This document shows, piece by piece, positions 17,181 through 25,966 of a DNA stretch of 64,000 nucleotides. Each line of letters starts with the position of its first letter. Positions within the stretch are counted from its first letter, which is position 1. The stretch is from the NCBI GenBank assembly GCA_046302715.1, contig JBKCHQ010000106.1, forward strand, positions 4,084-68,083, read 5' to 3'. A model generated the notes under the pieces. It saw only the letters and a list, made by a program, of their open reading frames with translations. It did not search any database and had not been told where the DNA came from. This stretch comes from CAMCXT01 sp046302715. Lineage in GTDB: Bacteria; Bacteroidota; Bacteroidia; M30B66. A program made the translations under genes and the position numbers.

Positions 17181-18485
17181 ATGAAATATTTCATTCGAAT
17201 GTGGAAAGAAAGAAAGTTGGAAATTTTCATCTTTCTATTTTTTACAATGCTTTATTCCATTATAGTATTAAAAACTCAGAGCAATGCTTTAATTGGCGAC
17301 GAGAACAGGTATATAGCTCATGCAAAGTGTATTCTCGAAGGCAGATGGACGCCAGAGGATGATGCGATGTGGTTGTGGAATGGCCCGGGTTACCCAATGC
17401 TTATTTCGGGCTTTATGTTAATTTTCAAAGATTTCATTACGCCGGTTAGGCTATTCAATGCATTGTTACTATCCGCTTCAATTGTATTGTTTTATAAAAC
17501 CGTTTTATTGGGGAACCGTAAGAAATGGGCATTCTTATTTACGTCTCTTTTTGCGTTTTATGTGTTGATTTGGAAGAGTTTGCCTTACCTGCTGACCGAA
17601 ATACTCACAATTTTTCTATTGTGTCTTCTTATGTATCAATTCGCCAACTTTAAAAATACACTGCAAAAGTGGCTTTTAGCGGGTCTGACTATCGGTTTTT
17701 TATGCATGGTTAAATTTGTTTTTGGTTATATAATTTTGTTAATACTGGGAATTTCTGCTGTTTATTATTACTTCAGCCGTAAAGACTCGGCTCGTTTCAT
17801 CAGAAATTCGTTTTTGATGGGTTTTGTTTTTTGTACACCTTGGCTTACCTACACATATGCCTTAACCGGTAAATTTTTGTATTGGGGGGCATCGGGGGGC
17901 ACCACCATTTATTGGATGTCGAACCCAACTCCCCATGAGTATGGCGAATGGATGAATTTTGCGTTTAACTCTTCACTGGGCGTAAAGGGAGCCGAGGAGG
18001 GTTATTTGGCAAGCCATGGGGCAGAAATAAAGCGAATTACTCAAAATTTCCGTCGGGTAGAGCGCGACACAGAATTTAAGAGGGTGGCCATTGAAAATAT
18101 TAAAAAGCACCCCAAAAAATACTTGCAAAATGTATGGTGCAACGTAGGTCGCTATTTTTTCAATTATCCGTTCTCTTACTATCCCCAGCAACCCTCCACA
18201 CTGGTTAATGTTTTTATTAATGGTCCAATTTTAGGATTACTTCTTTTATTGTTGATTCCCAGTTTTCGGCGATTTAATGAATTGCCTGCCCATATTCAAC
18301 TGGGCTTAATCTTATTTATTATTTACACGGGTGTTTCGATTTTGGTGAGTTCCTATATCCGTATGTTTTATGTTTTCATTCCCATCTTGTTTCTATGGTT
18401 TGCATTTATGCTGGATAAGGTGAAATTTCAGTGGCCCAGTACTTCCGCTTTTTCGACAAGTGGCAAACCTTCATCTGAAAATTAG
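17181..18485 (+). CDS. Integral membrane glycosyltransferase, GT39/ArnT-like (GT-C)
   Basis: This 434-residue protein has about ten membrane segments. After the first helix it has LIGDENRYIAHAKCILEG, in which the acidic D-E pair near 38 is the expected catalytic site of GT-C transferases that use polyprenol-phosphate sugars. A hydrophilic loop around 255-325 would be periplasmic. It should accept the lipid-linked sugar from the upstream GT2 and pass it to an acceptor in the periplasm. The three genes are close (2 and 11 base gaps) and form one unit. The family is likely but sequence identity in GT-C enzymes is low. Confidence 0.78.
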   Translation: MKYFIRMWKERKLEIFIFLFFTMLYSIIVLKTQSNALIGDENRYIAHAKCILEGRWTPEDDAMWLWNGPGYPMLISGFMLIFKDFITPVRLFNALLLSASIVLFYKTVLLGNRKKWAFLFTSLFAFYVLIWKSLPYLLTEILTIFLLCLLMYQFANFKNTLQKWLLAGLTIGFLCMVKFVFGYIILLILGISAVYYYFSRKDSARFIRNSFLMGFVFCTPWLTYTYALTGKFLYWGASGGTTIYWMSNPTPHEYGEWMNFAFNSSLGVKGAEEGYLASHGAEIKRITQNFRRVERDTEFKRVAIENIKKHPKKYLQNVWCNVGRYFFNYPFSYYPQQPSTLVNVFINGPILGLLLLLLIPSFRRFNELPAHIQLGLILFIIYTGVSILVSSYIRMFYVFIPILFLWFAFMLDKVKFQWPSTSAFSTSGKPSSEN

Positions 18486-18502
18486 CATTTCTGATGAAAT
18501 GC
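18485..18502. terminator. Hairpin between convergent genes
   Basis: GCATTTC at 18485-18491 and GAAATGC at 18496-18502 pair with a 4-base loop, starting at the last base of the GT-C stop codon. No long T-run follows on either strand, so it may be a weak bidirectional terminator. Confidence 0.45.
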
Positions 18503-18512
18503 GAAATCGTAT

Positions 18513-19445
18513 TTATTTCAAAAATTGTATGGTCCGCTTCAGTCCATCAAAACCTGCTCGCTCCACAGCCGATTTACCAAGAACCTTTGTAAAAACGTCA
18601 TAACTTAAGTCTTCCCAATCCTCCTTCGTAAGATTTAGCAAATCAGGGTGTGGTTCAAATAACGGCTCATGGTGCTTTTCAGCGAAACGATTCCAGGGAC
18701 ATACCTCCTGGCAAACATCGCAACCAAACATCCAGTTGTCCATTTTACGTTGAAACGAATCTGCTATGGCATCGCGTAATTCAATGGTTAGGTATGAAAT
18801 ACACTTGTTGGCATCAATTGTATAAGGTGTTAGTGCTTCCGTTGGGCAGGCGTCAATGCAACGTGTACACGATCCACAATAGTCTTTAATCGGACCATCT
18901 GCTTGTAAGTCCAAGTCAATTATTAATTCGGCGATAAAAAACCACGATCCCGCCTGGGGGCGTATCACATTGGTATTCTTGCCCATCCATCCCGCTCCAG
19001 ATCTCACGGCCCATGCTTTATCCATAACCGGCGCCGAATCAACAAATGCACGTCCTGCAATAGAACCGAATTGATTGCTCAAGCGGTTCATCAAATCAAA
19101 AAGCTTACTTTTTATCACCTTATGGTAATCTTCGCCGTACGCATACCGCGATATTTTAGGTGACTCAGGGTCTTTTTGTTTTTCCGGTGTGTAATAATTG
19201 AATAATAGAGTAATTACCGACTTGGCGCCTTCTACCAATAAGGTGGGATTGATGCGCTTATCAAAGTAATTTTCCATGTAGCGCATTTTTCCATGCATGC
19301 CCTTATTTAGCCACTGTTCCAATTTTCGGGCTTCATCATCAAGAGGTCCTGCCTTAGATATACCGCAGTACATGAATCCAAATTCTGCGGCAAGGTTCTT
19401 TATAACATGGGCTCTTTCGTGCGCAAGCAATTCGGCCTGAGTCAT
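18513..19445 (-). CDS. queG: Epoxyqueuosine reductase QueG
   Basis: This 310-residue enzyme reduces epoxyqueuosine to queuosine in tRNA, using cobalamin and two 4Fe-4S clusters. It shows GEDYHKVIK near 129, the conserved DSAPVMDKAWAVRSGAGWMGKN near 155-176, and the cluster motifs CGSCTRCIDACPTEAL near 192-207 and CDVCQEVCPWN near 244-254. The length fits the short form without the HEAT-repeat extension. It follows ruvB by 9 bases, so both are probably cotranscribed. Confidence 0.94.
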   Translation of the reverse strand: MTQAELLAHERAHVIKNLAAEFGFMYCGISKAGPLDDEARKLEQWLNKGMHGKMRYMENYFDKRINPTLLVEGAKSVITLLFNYYTPEKQKDPESPKISRYAYGEDYHKVIKSKLFDLMNRLSNQFGSIAGRAFVDSAPVMDKAWAVRSGAGWMGKNTNVIRPQAGSWFFIAELIIDLDLQADGPIKDYCGSCTRCIDACPTEALTPYTIDANKCISYLTIELRDAIADSFQRKMDNWMFGCDVCQEVCPWNRFAEKHHEPLFEPHPDLLNLTKEDWEDLSYDVFTKVLGKSAVERAGFDGLKRTIQFLK

Positions 19446-19454
19446 TTCGATGAT

Positions 19455-20492
19455 TTACAAGTCACTATCACTGAAGAGCCCTCCCTGTTTTTGAGGACTA
19501 ATGAACCCCAGATGACGATAGGCTAGGGGGGTAACCTCGCGCCCTCTTGGTGTGCGCATCAAAAAACCTTCCTGTATAAGATAGGGTTCATACACTTCTT
19601 CAATCGTTTCGGAATCCTCTCCGCAGGCAGTAGCAATGGTGTTTACGCCCACAGGTCCACCTTTAAATTTTTGAATGATAGTAGTTAGGATGCGATTATC
19701 CATTTCGTCCAGGCCGAAGCGGTCAACATTTAAGGCATCGAGCGCGATACAGGTAATATCTTTATCAATAGAACCGTTACCTTTTACCATGGCAAAATCG
19801 CGCACACGTCGTAATAAGGCGTTAGCAATTCGAGGAGTGCCTCGGCTGCGGACAGCAATTTCTCTGGCAGCATCGCCATCAATAGCTATTTTCAGAATTT
19901 CGGCCGATCGTTTTATAATTTTTGCCAGCAACGTTGCATCGTAATACGAAAGGCGTGAATTAATGCCAAATCTCGCGCGAAGTGGCGATGTAAGTAGGCC
20001 CGATCTTGTAGTGGCTCCTACAAGTGTAAATGGGTTTAAATTAATCTGAATAGCACGAGCATTGGGGCCACTCTCAATCATGATATCAATGCGATAGTCC
20101 TCCATTGCGGAATATAGGTATTCCTCTACAACTGGACTTAACCTGTGTATTTCGTCGATAAATAATACGTCGTTGGCTTCGAGTCCGGTAAGCAGGCCTG
20201 CCAGGTCGCCCGGTTTATCGAGCACAGGCCCCGAGGTTATTTTTATTCCTACTCCCAGCTCGTTGGCAATGATATTGGCAAGCGTAGTTTTACCTAAGCC
20301 TGGCGGGCCATGTAACAATACGTGGTCAAGTGCTTCGTCGCGAAGCCTCGCTGCCTCAACAAAAATTTTAAGGTTTTCAAGTATTTGATCCTGTCCGCTA
20401 AAATCTTCGAAAGCAAGTGGCCGCAAAGCCTTTTCAAGCTCTTTTTCTTTTGGAGTTAAATTTTCGTTTTCAGGATTTAAATGCGGATTCAT
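19455..20492 (-). CDS. ruvB: Holliday junction branch-migration helicase RuvB
   Basis: From the ATG at 20492 this protein has 345 residues, the normal RuvB length; a start at 20522 would run through the terminator of the upstream cox operon and is rejected. It has the N-terminal [19 protein letters not shown], Walker [13 protein letters not shown] near 57, Walker [12 protein letters not shown] near 108, sensor [20 protein letters not shown], and the C-terminal winged-helix ending in [15 protein letters not shown]. It works as a ring with RuvA in recombination and repair. RuvA and RuvC are not in the window. Confidence 0.97.
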   Translation of the reverse strand: MNPHLNPENENLTPKEKELEKALRPLAFEDFSGQDQILENLKIFVEAARLRDEALDHVLLHGPPGLGKTTLANIIANELGVGIKITSGPVLDKPGDLAGLLTGLEANDVLFIDEIHRLSPVVEEYLYSAMEDYRIDIMIESGPNARAIQINLNPFTLVGATTRSGLLTSPLRARFGINSRLSYYDATLLAKIIKRSAEILKIAIDGDAAREIAVRSRGTPRIANALLRRVRDFAMVKGNGSIDKDITCIALDALNVDRFGLDEMDNRILTTIIQKFKGGPVGVNTIATACGEDSETIEEVYEPYLIQEGFLMRTPRGREVTPLAYRHLGFISPQKQGGLFSDSDL

Positions 20493-20523
20493 AGCGTAAT
20501 AAAGGTAGTCGATGCAAAGCAAA

Positions 20524-20551
20524 AAAAAACGCCTCCATAAAGAGGCGTTTT
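20524..20551 (-). terminator. Strong terminator of the act-cox operon
   Basis: AAAAACGCCTC at 20524-20534 and GAGGCGTTTTT at 20541-20551 form an 11-bp stem with a 6-base loop. Both sides have A/T runs, eight A on the plus strand at 20521-20528, so on the minus strand a T8 run follows. It lies just after the cytochrome oxidase subunit I stop and before ruvB. Confidence 0.9.
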
Positions 20552-20568
20552 TACAATTTTTTCAACGC

Positions 20569-22419
20569 TTAATGATGGCCTTCTGCCATTTCTTTTTCAG
20601 TTAAAGGCACTGTTTGGGGCACAAAGTCTTCTTCGCGCTCGGGGCGGCTATAATCGTAAGCCCAACGATGCACTTCAGGAATTTCTCCAGGCCAGTTACC
20701 GTGAATATGCTCCACAGGTGCTGTCCACTCGAGTGTATTCGATTTCCAAGGATTTTGTGTAGCTTTTTGTCCTTTGAAAATACTAAAGAAGAAATTAAAA
20801 AGGAATATTACTTGTGCACAGCCAGCAAGAATGGCAAACCAGGTAACCATAACATTAATATCCACCAAATCATTGAATAATGGGAACTCAGTATTTGAAT
20901 AATAACGGCGAGGTACGCCTGCCATACCTAAAAAGTGCATAGGGAAGAATACACCATAAGCCCCGGCAAAAGTGAGCCAGAAATGCGCATATCCCATTTT
21001 TTTATTCATAACACGTCCGAATAGTCTCGGAAACCAATGATACACACCCGCAAACATTCCAAATATTGCAGCTGAACCCATCACAAGGTGGAAGTGTGCT
21101 ACAACAAAATAGGTGTCATGCAGATTGATATCTAGTGCAGAGTCTCCCAATATTAAACCGGTTACACCACCCGAAATAAAGAACGATACCAATCCAATGG
21201 CAAAAAGCATCGCTGGTGTAAATTGTATGTTACCTTTCCACAATGTGGTGATGTAATTAAAAGCCTTAACTGCAGAAGGGATGGCAATTAAAAGTGTGGT
21301 AAATACGAAAACCGATCCTAAGAATGGATTCATACCCGTAATAAACATGTGGTGCCCCCATACGATAAAGGAGAGGAATGCAATACCTAAAATTGAGGCA
21401 ATCATAGCACGGTATCCGAAAATTGGCTTACGAGCGTTTGTTGCGATAACCTCAGAGGTGATTCCTAACGCAGGAAGCAAAACAATGTATACTTCAGGAT
21501 GGCCAAGGAACCAAAATAAGTGCTCATATAAAATTGGACTTCCACCATCGTATTCCAGCGCTTTGCCAGCAATATAAATATCGCTTAAATAAAAACTGGT
21601 TCCAAAACTGCGATCAAAAATTAGTAGCAGTGCAGCAGCGAATAATACTGGGAACGACAGCACCCCAAGAATAGCAGTTACTAGAAATGCCCAAATGGTA
21701 AGAGGTAATCGGGTCATCGACATCCCTTTAGTACGGAGATTGATAACGGTAACTATGTAGTTAAGTGAGCCTAATAAAGAAGACACAATAAATAACGACA
21801 TCGAAACTAACCATAATGTCATTCCTAAGCCAGAACCTGGCATAGCATCAGGCAATGCACTCAATGGCGGATACACTGTCCAACCTCCTGAGGCCGGGCC
21901 ACCTTCAATTCCTAATGAAAATAACATTACTACACTTGATGCAAAAAAGAACCAAAATGAAAGCATGTTCAAAAATCCAGAAGCCATATCACGTGCTCCA
22001 ATTTGTAAGGGGATTAGAAGGTTCGAGAATGTTCCCGATAATCCACCTGTTAATACGAAGAATACCATTATAGTACCGTGTATAGTTACAAGCGCCAAAT
22101 AAAAATTAGGATCAAGTACACCACCCGGAGCCCATTTACCTAAGATTGGCTCAAGAATGGGGAAGCTTTTTCCAGGCCATGCGAGTTGTAAACGAAATAC
22201 TAACGACATGAGCATGGCAAGTACGCCCATAAATACTGCAGTTATAAGAAACTGCTTAGAAATCATTTTGTGATCTTGAGAAAATACATACTTGGTCAGG
22301 AAGGTATCGTGATGCTCTTCATCATGATCGTGTTCGTGACTGTGTGCATGCTCATGACCGTGCACTAATTCTTCTGCTGCCTGTTCAGCGTGTAAGTTGT
22401 TTGTTTCCATTGCTGACAT
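20569..22419 (-). CDS. ctaD: Cytochrome c oxidase subunit I (aa3 type)
   Basis: This 616-residue heme-copper oxidase core has about 12 membrane helices. It has WFLGHPEVYIVLLPALG near 300 (Cu-B histidine and cross-linked tyrosine), GHHMFITG, and HDTYFVVAHFHLVMG near 425-440 with heme a and a3 histidines. It reduces oxygen to water and pumps protons. The first about 40 residues are rich in histidine and acidic residues (HGHEHAHSHEHDHDEEHHD), an odd cytoplasmic extension. It is the last gene of the act-cox unit, downstream of subunit II. Confidence 0.96.
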   Translation of the reverse strand: MSAMETNNLHAEQAAEELVHGHEHAHSHEHDHDEEHHDTFLTKYVFSQDHKMISKQFLITAVFMGVLAMLMSLVFRLQLAWPGKSFPILEPILGKWAPGGVLDPNFYLALVTIHGTIMVFFVLTGGLSGTFSNLLIPLQIGARDMASGFLNMLSFWFFFASSVVMLFSLGIEGGPASGGWTVYPPLSALPDAMPGSGLGMTLWLVSMSLFIVSSLLGSLNYIVTVINLRTKGMSMTRLPLTIWAFLVTAILGVLSFPVLFAAALLLIFDRSFGTSFYLSDIYIAGKALEYDGGSPILYEHLFWFLGHPEVYIVLLPALGITSEVIATNARKPIFGYRAMIASILGIAFLSFIVWGHHMFITGMNPFLGSVFVFTTLLIAIPSAVKAFNYITTLWKGNIQFTPAMLFAIGLVSFFISGGVTGLILGDSALDINLHDTYFVVAHFHLVMGSAAIFGMFAGVYHWFPRLFGRVMNKKMGYAHFWLTFAGAYGVFFPMHFLGMAGVPRRYYSNTEFPLFNDLVDINVMVTWFAILAGCAQVIFLFNFFFSIFKGQKATQNPWKSNTLEWTAPVEHIHGNWPGEIPEVHRWAYDYSRPEREEDFVPQTVPLTEKEMAEGHH

Positions 22420-22451
22420 ATCTACCTCGTTTTTATTATTTAGTGTAACAA

Positions 22452-23477
22452 TTACTTAAGCTCTGTGTTCTGATTTAAGCTACTATTTTCCGCAGTCTGT
22501 TTCGCTTCAGATTTTTTTTGAGCCCAGGTTTTCTGCTCTGAAAGCCATTTGTTATATTCTTCCTTCGTTTCAACTATGATATCCATCTGCATATTGAAGT
22601 GTGATGCTCCGCAGATTTTATTGCAAAGCAACACATAATTGAATTTAGGATTCTTCAATTTGCTGCGCATTTCAGCAGTGGTAATTGTTGGAGTAAATTC
22701 AAACATGGTTTCCATGCCAGGCACACAGTTCATTTGAGCCCTGAAATGCGGCATGTACGCACTATGTATAACATCACGAGATCGAAATTTGAATTGCACA
22801 GGTTGTCCTTTAACCAAGTGTAATTCTCCTTTTACAATAACGTCGTCGTTAGACTTTACATCATCTATCAGACCTAAATCGTTTCCTTCACCAATAGTTC
22901 TAAAATCATAAGCACCAAGTTTATTGTCATTACCCGCATAGCGGGCAGTCCAATCAAATTGCTTGGAATATAACTCCACCACCATTGCATTTTTATCGCC
23001 TGGATAAATTACATCGTTCCATACGGTTAATCCGTAAGCAATAAGGCCGGTAAGTACAATAGCAGGTATAACCGTCCAGATTAATTCGAGTTTGTTGCTA
23101 TGTGCAAAGTGTACCGCACGATTTCCCTTTTTACCTGCGTACTTGTAGGTTTGGTAAATCATGATGATATGAGTCCCAACAAAAACAATGGTAATAAGTG
23201 CTAATGTGACATTAAAAAGTTTGTCAATTTCAGGGCCATGTGCAGAGGCTGCCTCAGGTAAAATTTTGTCTTTGTACGCAAATAACTGCCAAATACAAAA
23301 CACAAAAAATGCAGTAAGGAAATACACCCACATATTACCTTGGTTGCGATTGTCGGAGTCGGTAATGGTTTCATCGCTCCTTTTATCTCTAAGTTCGGCC
23401 GATAGCGCAGCAATACTCATTACACGCACAACGGTAAGAACAAACAAAACAATTACGGCTAAAATCAAGTAAGTCAT
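22452..23477 (-). CDS. ctaC: Cytochrome c oxidase subunit II with Cu-A site
   Basis: This 341-residue protein has three N-terminal hydrophobic segments (about 2-20, 50-68, 86-108), then a further helix near 138-155, and a cupredoxin domain. The Cu-A ligands are seen: HSAYMPHFR near 248-256 and CNKICGASHFNMQM near 283-296 (two Cys, His, Met). The C-terminal tail is Lys/Gln-rich. Cu-A takes electrons from cytochrome c, here probably from ActE or the ActA heme domain. No heme c domain is fused. It starts 33 bases after the ActF stop codon. Confidence 0.94.
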   Translation of the reverse strand: MTYLILAVIVLFVLTVVRVMSIAALSAELRDKRSDETITDSDNRNQGNMWVYFLTAFFVFCIWQLFAYKDKILPEAASAHGPEIDKLFNVTLALITIVFVGTHIIMIYQTYKYAGKKGNRAVHFAHSNKLELIWTVIPAIVLTGLIAYGLTVWNDVIYPGDKNAMVVELYSKQFDWTARYAGNDNKLGAYDFRTIGEGNDLGLIDDVKSNDDVIVKGELHLVKGQPVQFKFRSRDVIHSAYMPHFRAQMNCVPGMETMFEFTPTITTAEMRSKLKNPKFNYVLLCNKICGASHFNMQMDIIVETKEEYNKWLSEQKTWAQKKSEAKQTAENSSLNQNTELK

Positions 23478-23509
23478 ATAAAAGGTCGGCTCGTTAAAAT
23501 CTTAAAAAG

Positions 23510-24691
23510 TTAAATATGGTGATGCACACTTTCTTGGTAGAAAACGTGATTTGGATTATTGACTGGCTTACTCGCCAATCGTGAGAAAACTACATAGCAA
23601 AACAAACCAATAAAACCAAGCATGGTCCCGATTTCCATCCATCCAAGGTGCCAATGATCTTTCAAAACACCAGGCGTGATCATTACAAAATTGTCGCTCC
23701 AGTGTCCGATTAAAATTACCACTCCCACTACTTTTAAAAGTCCATAGGTTCTTTTTGAACCTCGCTTCATTAAAACCAAGAATGGGAAGAAAAAGTTCAG
23801 TACGAGATTAAATATAAATAAGAACTTATAATTCTCGAAACGGTCCATGAAGTAGGTTACTTCCTCAGGAATATTGGAATACCAAATGAGCATAAACTGC
23901 GAAAACCATAAATACGTCCAAAAAACCGAGAATGCAAACATGAACTTTCCTAAGTCATGAATATGGTTATCGTTTACTTCAGGTAGAAGTCCTTTTGATT
24001 TTAGGTGCAATACAATCAAAGTGATGGTAGTTATTGCACTAACAAAGAACCCTGCAAAAGTGTACCATCCGAATAACGTAGAGAACCAGTGGGTATCAAT
24101 GGACATAATCCAATCCCATGCTGAGGTTGATGATGTTACGGCAAAAAATACTAAAAACCACGCGGCTAAACTTTGACTGCGTTTCCAGTTTTGATAATCA
24201 TAACCTTGCATTTCCAATTCAGAACGTTTCATAAATGCTCTGAAAAATAGTATCCAGCCAGCCAAATAAACAATAGTGCGGATAATATAGAAAACCGGAT
24301 TCAAAAAAGCAGCTTTACCCGCAATGATGGCATCATAATGTTCGCTTTTAGGGTCGTGAACATGAGGATCGGCCCAATGGTAAATATGATTAACGTGGAG
24401 GGCTGATAATATAACAACTACTCCAAATATTGCTGCACCAACTGGTAAAAAACTGGCAACTGCTTCCATTGGGCGTTTCACAGTTGCCGACCAACCAGCT
24501 TCAGCTGCATATTGAACGGCCATAAAAAACAAGGCTCCTAAACCCAATGCCATGAAGAAAAATGAATTATGTAGGAGTGTAGGCCATGCCCTATGAGAGT
24601 CCACGATGAAGCCGCTTACTATCGTCAGCAAACCAACGCCCATGAGAACCATACATATTTTCTTAAACGAGTCTGAAAAGGTGTAATTCAT
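23510..24691 (-). CDS. actF: Alternative complex III subunit ActF
   Basis: This 393-residue polytopic protein has about ten helices and an NrfD-like fold without cofactors, similar to ActC but shorter. It has YHWADPHVHDPKSEHYD near 103 and a WYTFAGFFVSAITT helix. In the alternative complex III (quinol:cytochrome c oxidoreductase) ActC and ActF hold the quinol site and proton path. It lies between the heme protein ActE and oxidase subunit II, which matches the usual Bacteroidota order. Confidence 0.92.
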   Translation of the reverse strand: MNYTFSDSFKKICMVLMGVGLLTIVSGFIVDSHRAWPTLLHNSFFFMALGLGALFFMAVQYAAEAGWSATVKRPMEAVASFLPVGAAIFGVVVILSALHVNHIYHWADPHVHDPKSEHYDAIIAGKAAFLNPVFYIIRTIVYLAGWILFFRAFMKRSELEMQGYDYQNWKRSQSLAAWFLVFFAVTSSTSAWDWIMSIDTHWFSTLFGWYTFAGFFVSAITTITLIVLHLKSKGLLPEVNDNHIHDLGKFMFAFSVFWTYLWFSQFMLIWYSNIPEEVTYFMDRFENYKFLFIFNLVLNFFFPFLVLMKRGSKRTYGLLKVVGVVILIGHWSDNFVMITPGVLKDHWHLGWMEIGTMLGFIGLFCYVVFSRLASKPVNNPNHVFYQESVHHHI

Positions 24692-24721
24692 TGTATTTGA
24701 ATTGAATTGTCCTTGTTTAAA

Positions 24722-25414
24722 TTATTTATCTTTCTTTGTTTTAGCTGGTTTCTCTTTCGTTGCAGCCAATGAATCTGATTTTACTGCCGAGGAATCTGTT
24801 GAAGCGCTTAAGCTTGTTCCGAGTCCTTCGGCTCTCAATTTTTTCACATATTGAATAACTGCCCAGCGCTCTCCAAAATTAATTTGCGATGCATGACTGC
24901 CCATCATATTTTTCCCATAATAGATGGTATGATACATTTTACCTTCCGGCAAATCTTTAAGTGCGGCACTGTAGTATGATGGCACGCCAGCAAATTTATC
25001 TCGTTGAACAAGAGTACCGTTACCATCCCCTTTTTCGCCATGGCAGTGTATGCAAAAATTTGAATATACTGTCTTGCCTTTTTCAAGGATGGCTTCGGTG
25101 GCTTGATATTGCGAAGGAGCTTTTACATTTTGACCGGCAGCTTCGTAGCCTTCATTAGTGTTGGGATAAAGATATTGCTCGTGGTAAGGCAATGTTTCTT
25201 CATTGAAGCGCGGAACGGTTCCTGCTACAGGTTTCATCGAACTACCTTCCTTGCTAAAAGGACTTTCACCATAAGCTTCATAGGCCGTTCCTCTGTACAT
25301 ATCGGGCATGTACTCAAGTCCCGGACTCAGCGGATTTGATGTGCACGATTCCATCACGGCCGCCAACATTATAAGTCCGGCAGCACTTAAAATCAGATAT
25401 TGGGATGTTCTCAT
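24722..25414 (-). CDS. actE: ActE, mono-heme cytochrome c lipoprotein
   Basis: This 230-residue protein has a lipoprotein signal (AAGLIMLAAVMESC, cysteine near 24) and a class I cytochrome c domain with CIHCH near 118-122 and a later methionine in GKNMMGSHASQIN that could be the second axial ligand. The C-terminal tail is Ser/Ala/Lys rich. In alternative complex III ActE carries electrons toward the oxidase. It is 9 bases from ActD. Confidence 0.93.
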   Translation of the reverse strand: MRTSQYLILSAAGLIMLAAVMESCTSNPLSPGLEYMPDMYRGTAYEAYGESPFSKEGSSMKPVAGTVPRFNEETLPYHEQYLYPNTNEGYEAAGQNVKAPSQYQATEAILEKGKTVYSNFCIHCHGEKGDGNGTLVQRDKFAGVPSYYSAALKDLPEGKMYHTIYYGKNMMGSHASQINFGERWAVIQYVKKLRAEGLGTSLSASTDSSAVKSDSLAATKEKPAKTKKDK

Positions 25415-25423
25415 CAGATGCGA

Positions 25424-25960
25424 TTATTTCAAATCTTTTTGGTTAATTTCAAGAGCTCCGGTGCTGCGTAGGGTTGATATTATTTCATCATGACTCACTC
25501 GCTTGTTATCTGCAGTTTGAATTTCCATAATGAATTTATCGTCGGTCGAACGTGGGTCTGGATTATGAGCTTTTCTCCCTGGATAAATTTTATTTACCAG
25601 TAAGTAGCTAAGTACCATACCATGTGCTGCACAAAAAACGGTTAATTCGAAAGTAACCGGAACAAATGCCGGCATGTTTAAATACCAGGCAAAGCTAGGC
25701 TTACCTCCTATGTTCATGGGCCAGTCATGGATCATCATATACCATGTCATTAATACTGCCATCGAGGTGCCAAACATCCCGTAAAAGAAGGCTGCATTTG
25801 ATAAGCGGGTGGGTTTAATCCCAATTACTGGGTCAAGTCCGTGAATTGGGAATGGTGAAAATACATCCTTTATTTTCACTCCTTTTCCTCTTAATGCTTT
25901 AGCGCTGGAAATTAAAATTTCCTCATCGTCAAAAACGCCGTATATAACTTGTTTGCTCAT
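25424..25960 (-). CDS. actD: ActD (DUF3341) membrane subunit
   Basis: This 178-residue protein starts with a soluble domain (VIYGVFDDEEILISSAKALRG), followed by two membrane helices at about 55-80 and 97-122. It is the ActD subunit of alternative complex III, with a cytoplasmic domain on a two-helix anchor. It sits between actC and actE as usual. Confidence 0.92.
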   Translation of the reverse strand: MSKQVIYGVFDDEEILISSAKALRGKGVKIKDVFSPFPIHGLDPVIGIKPTRLSNAAFFYGMFGTSMAVLMTWYMMIHDWPMNIGGKPSFAWYLNMPAFVPVTFELTVFCAAHGMVLSYLLVNKIYPGRKAHNPDPRSTDDKFIMEIQTADNKRVSHDEIISTLRSTGALEINQKDLK

Positions 25961-25966
25961 GATCGA

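Noticed and set aside
20493..20522. RuvB start at 20522
   Set aside because: Overlaps the base of the strong terminator of the cox operon; the shorter form matches the family.
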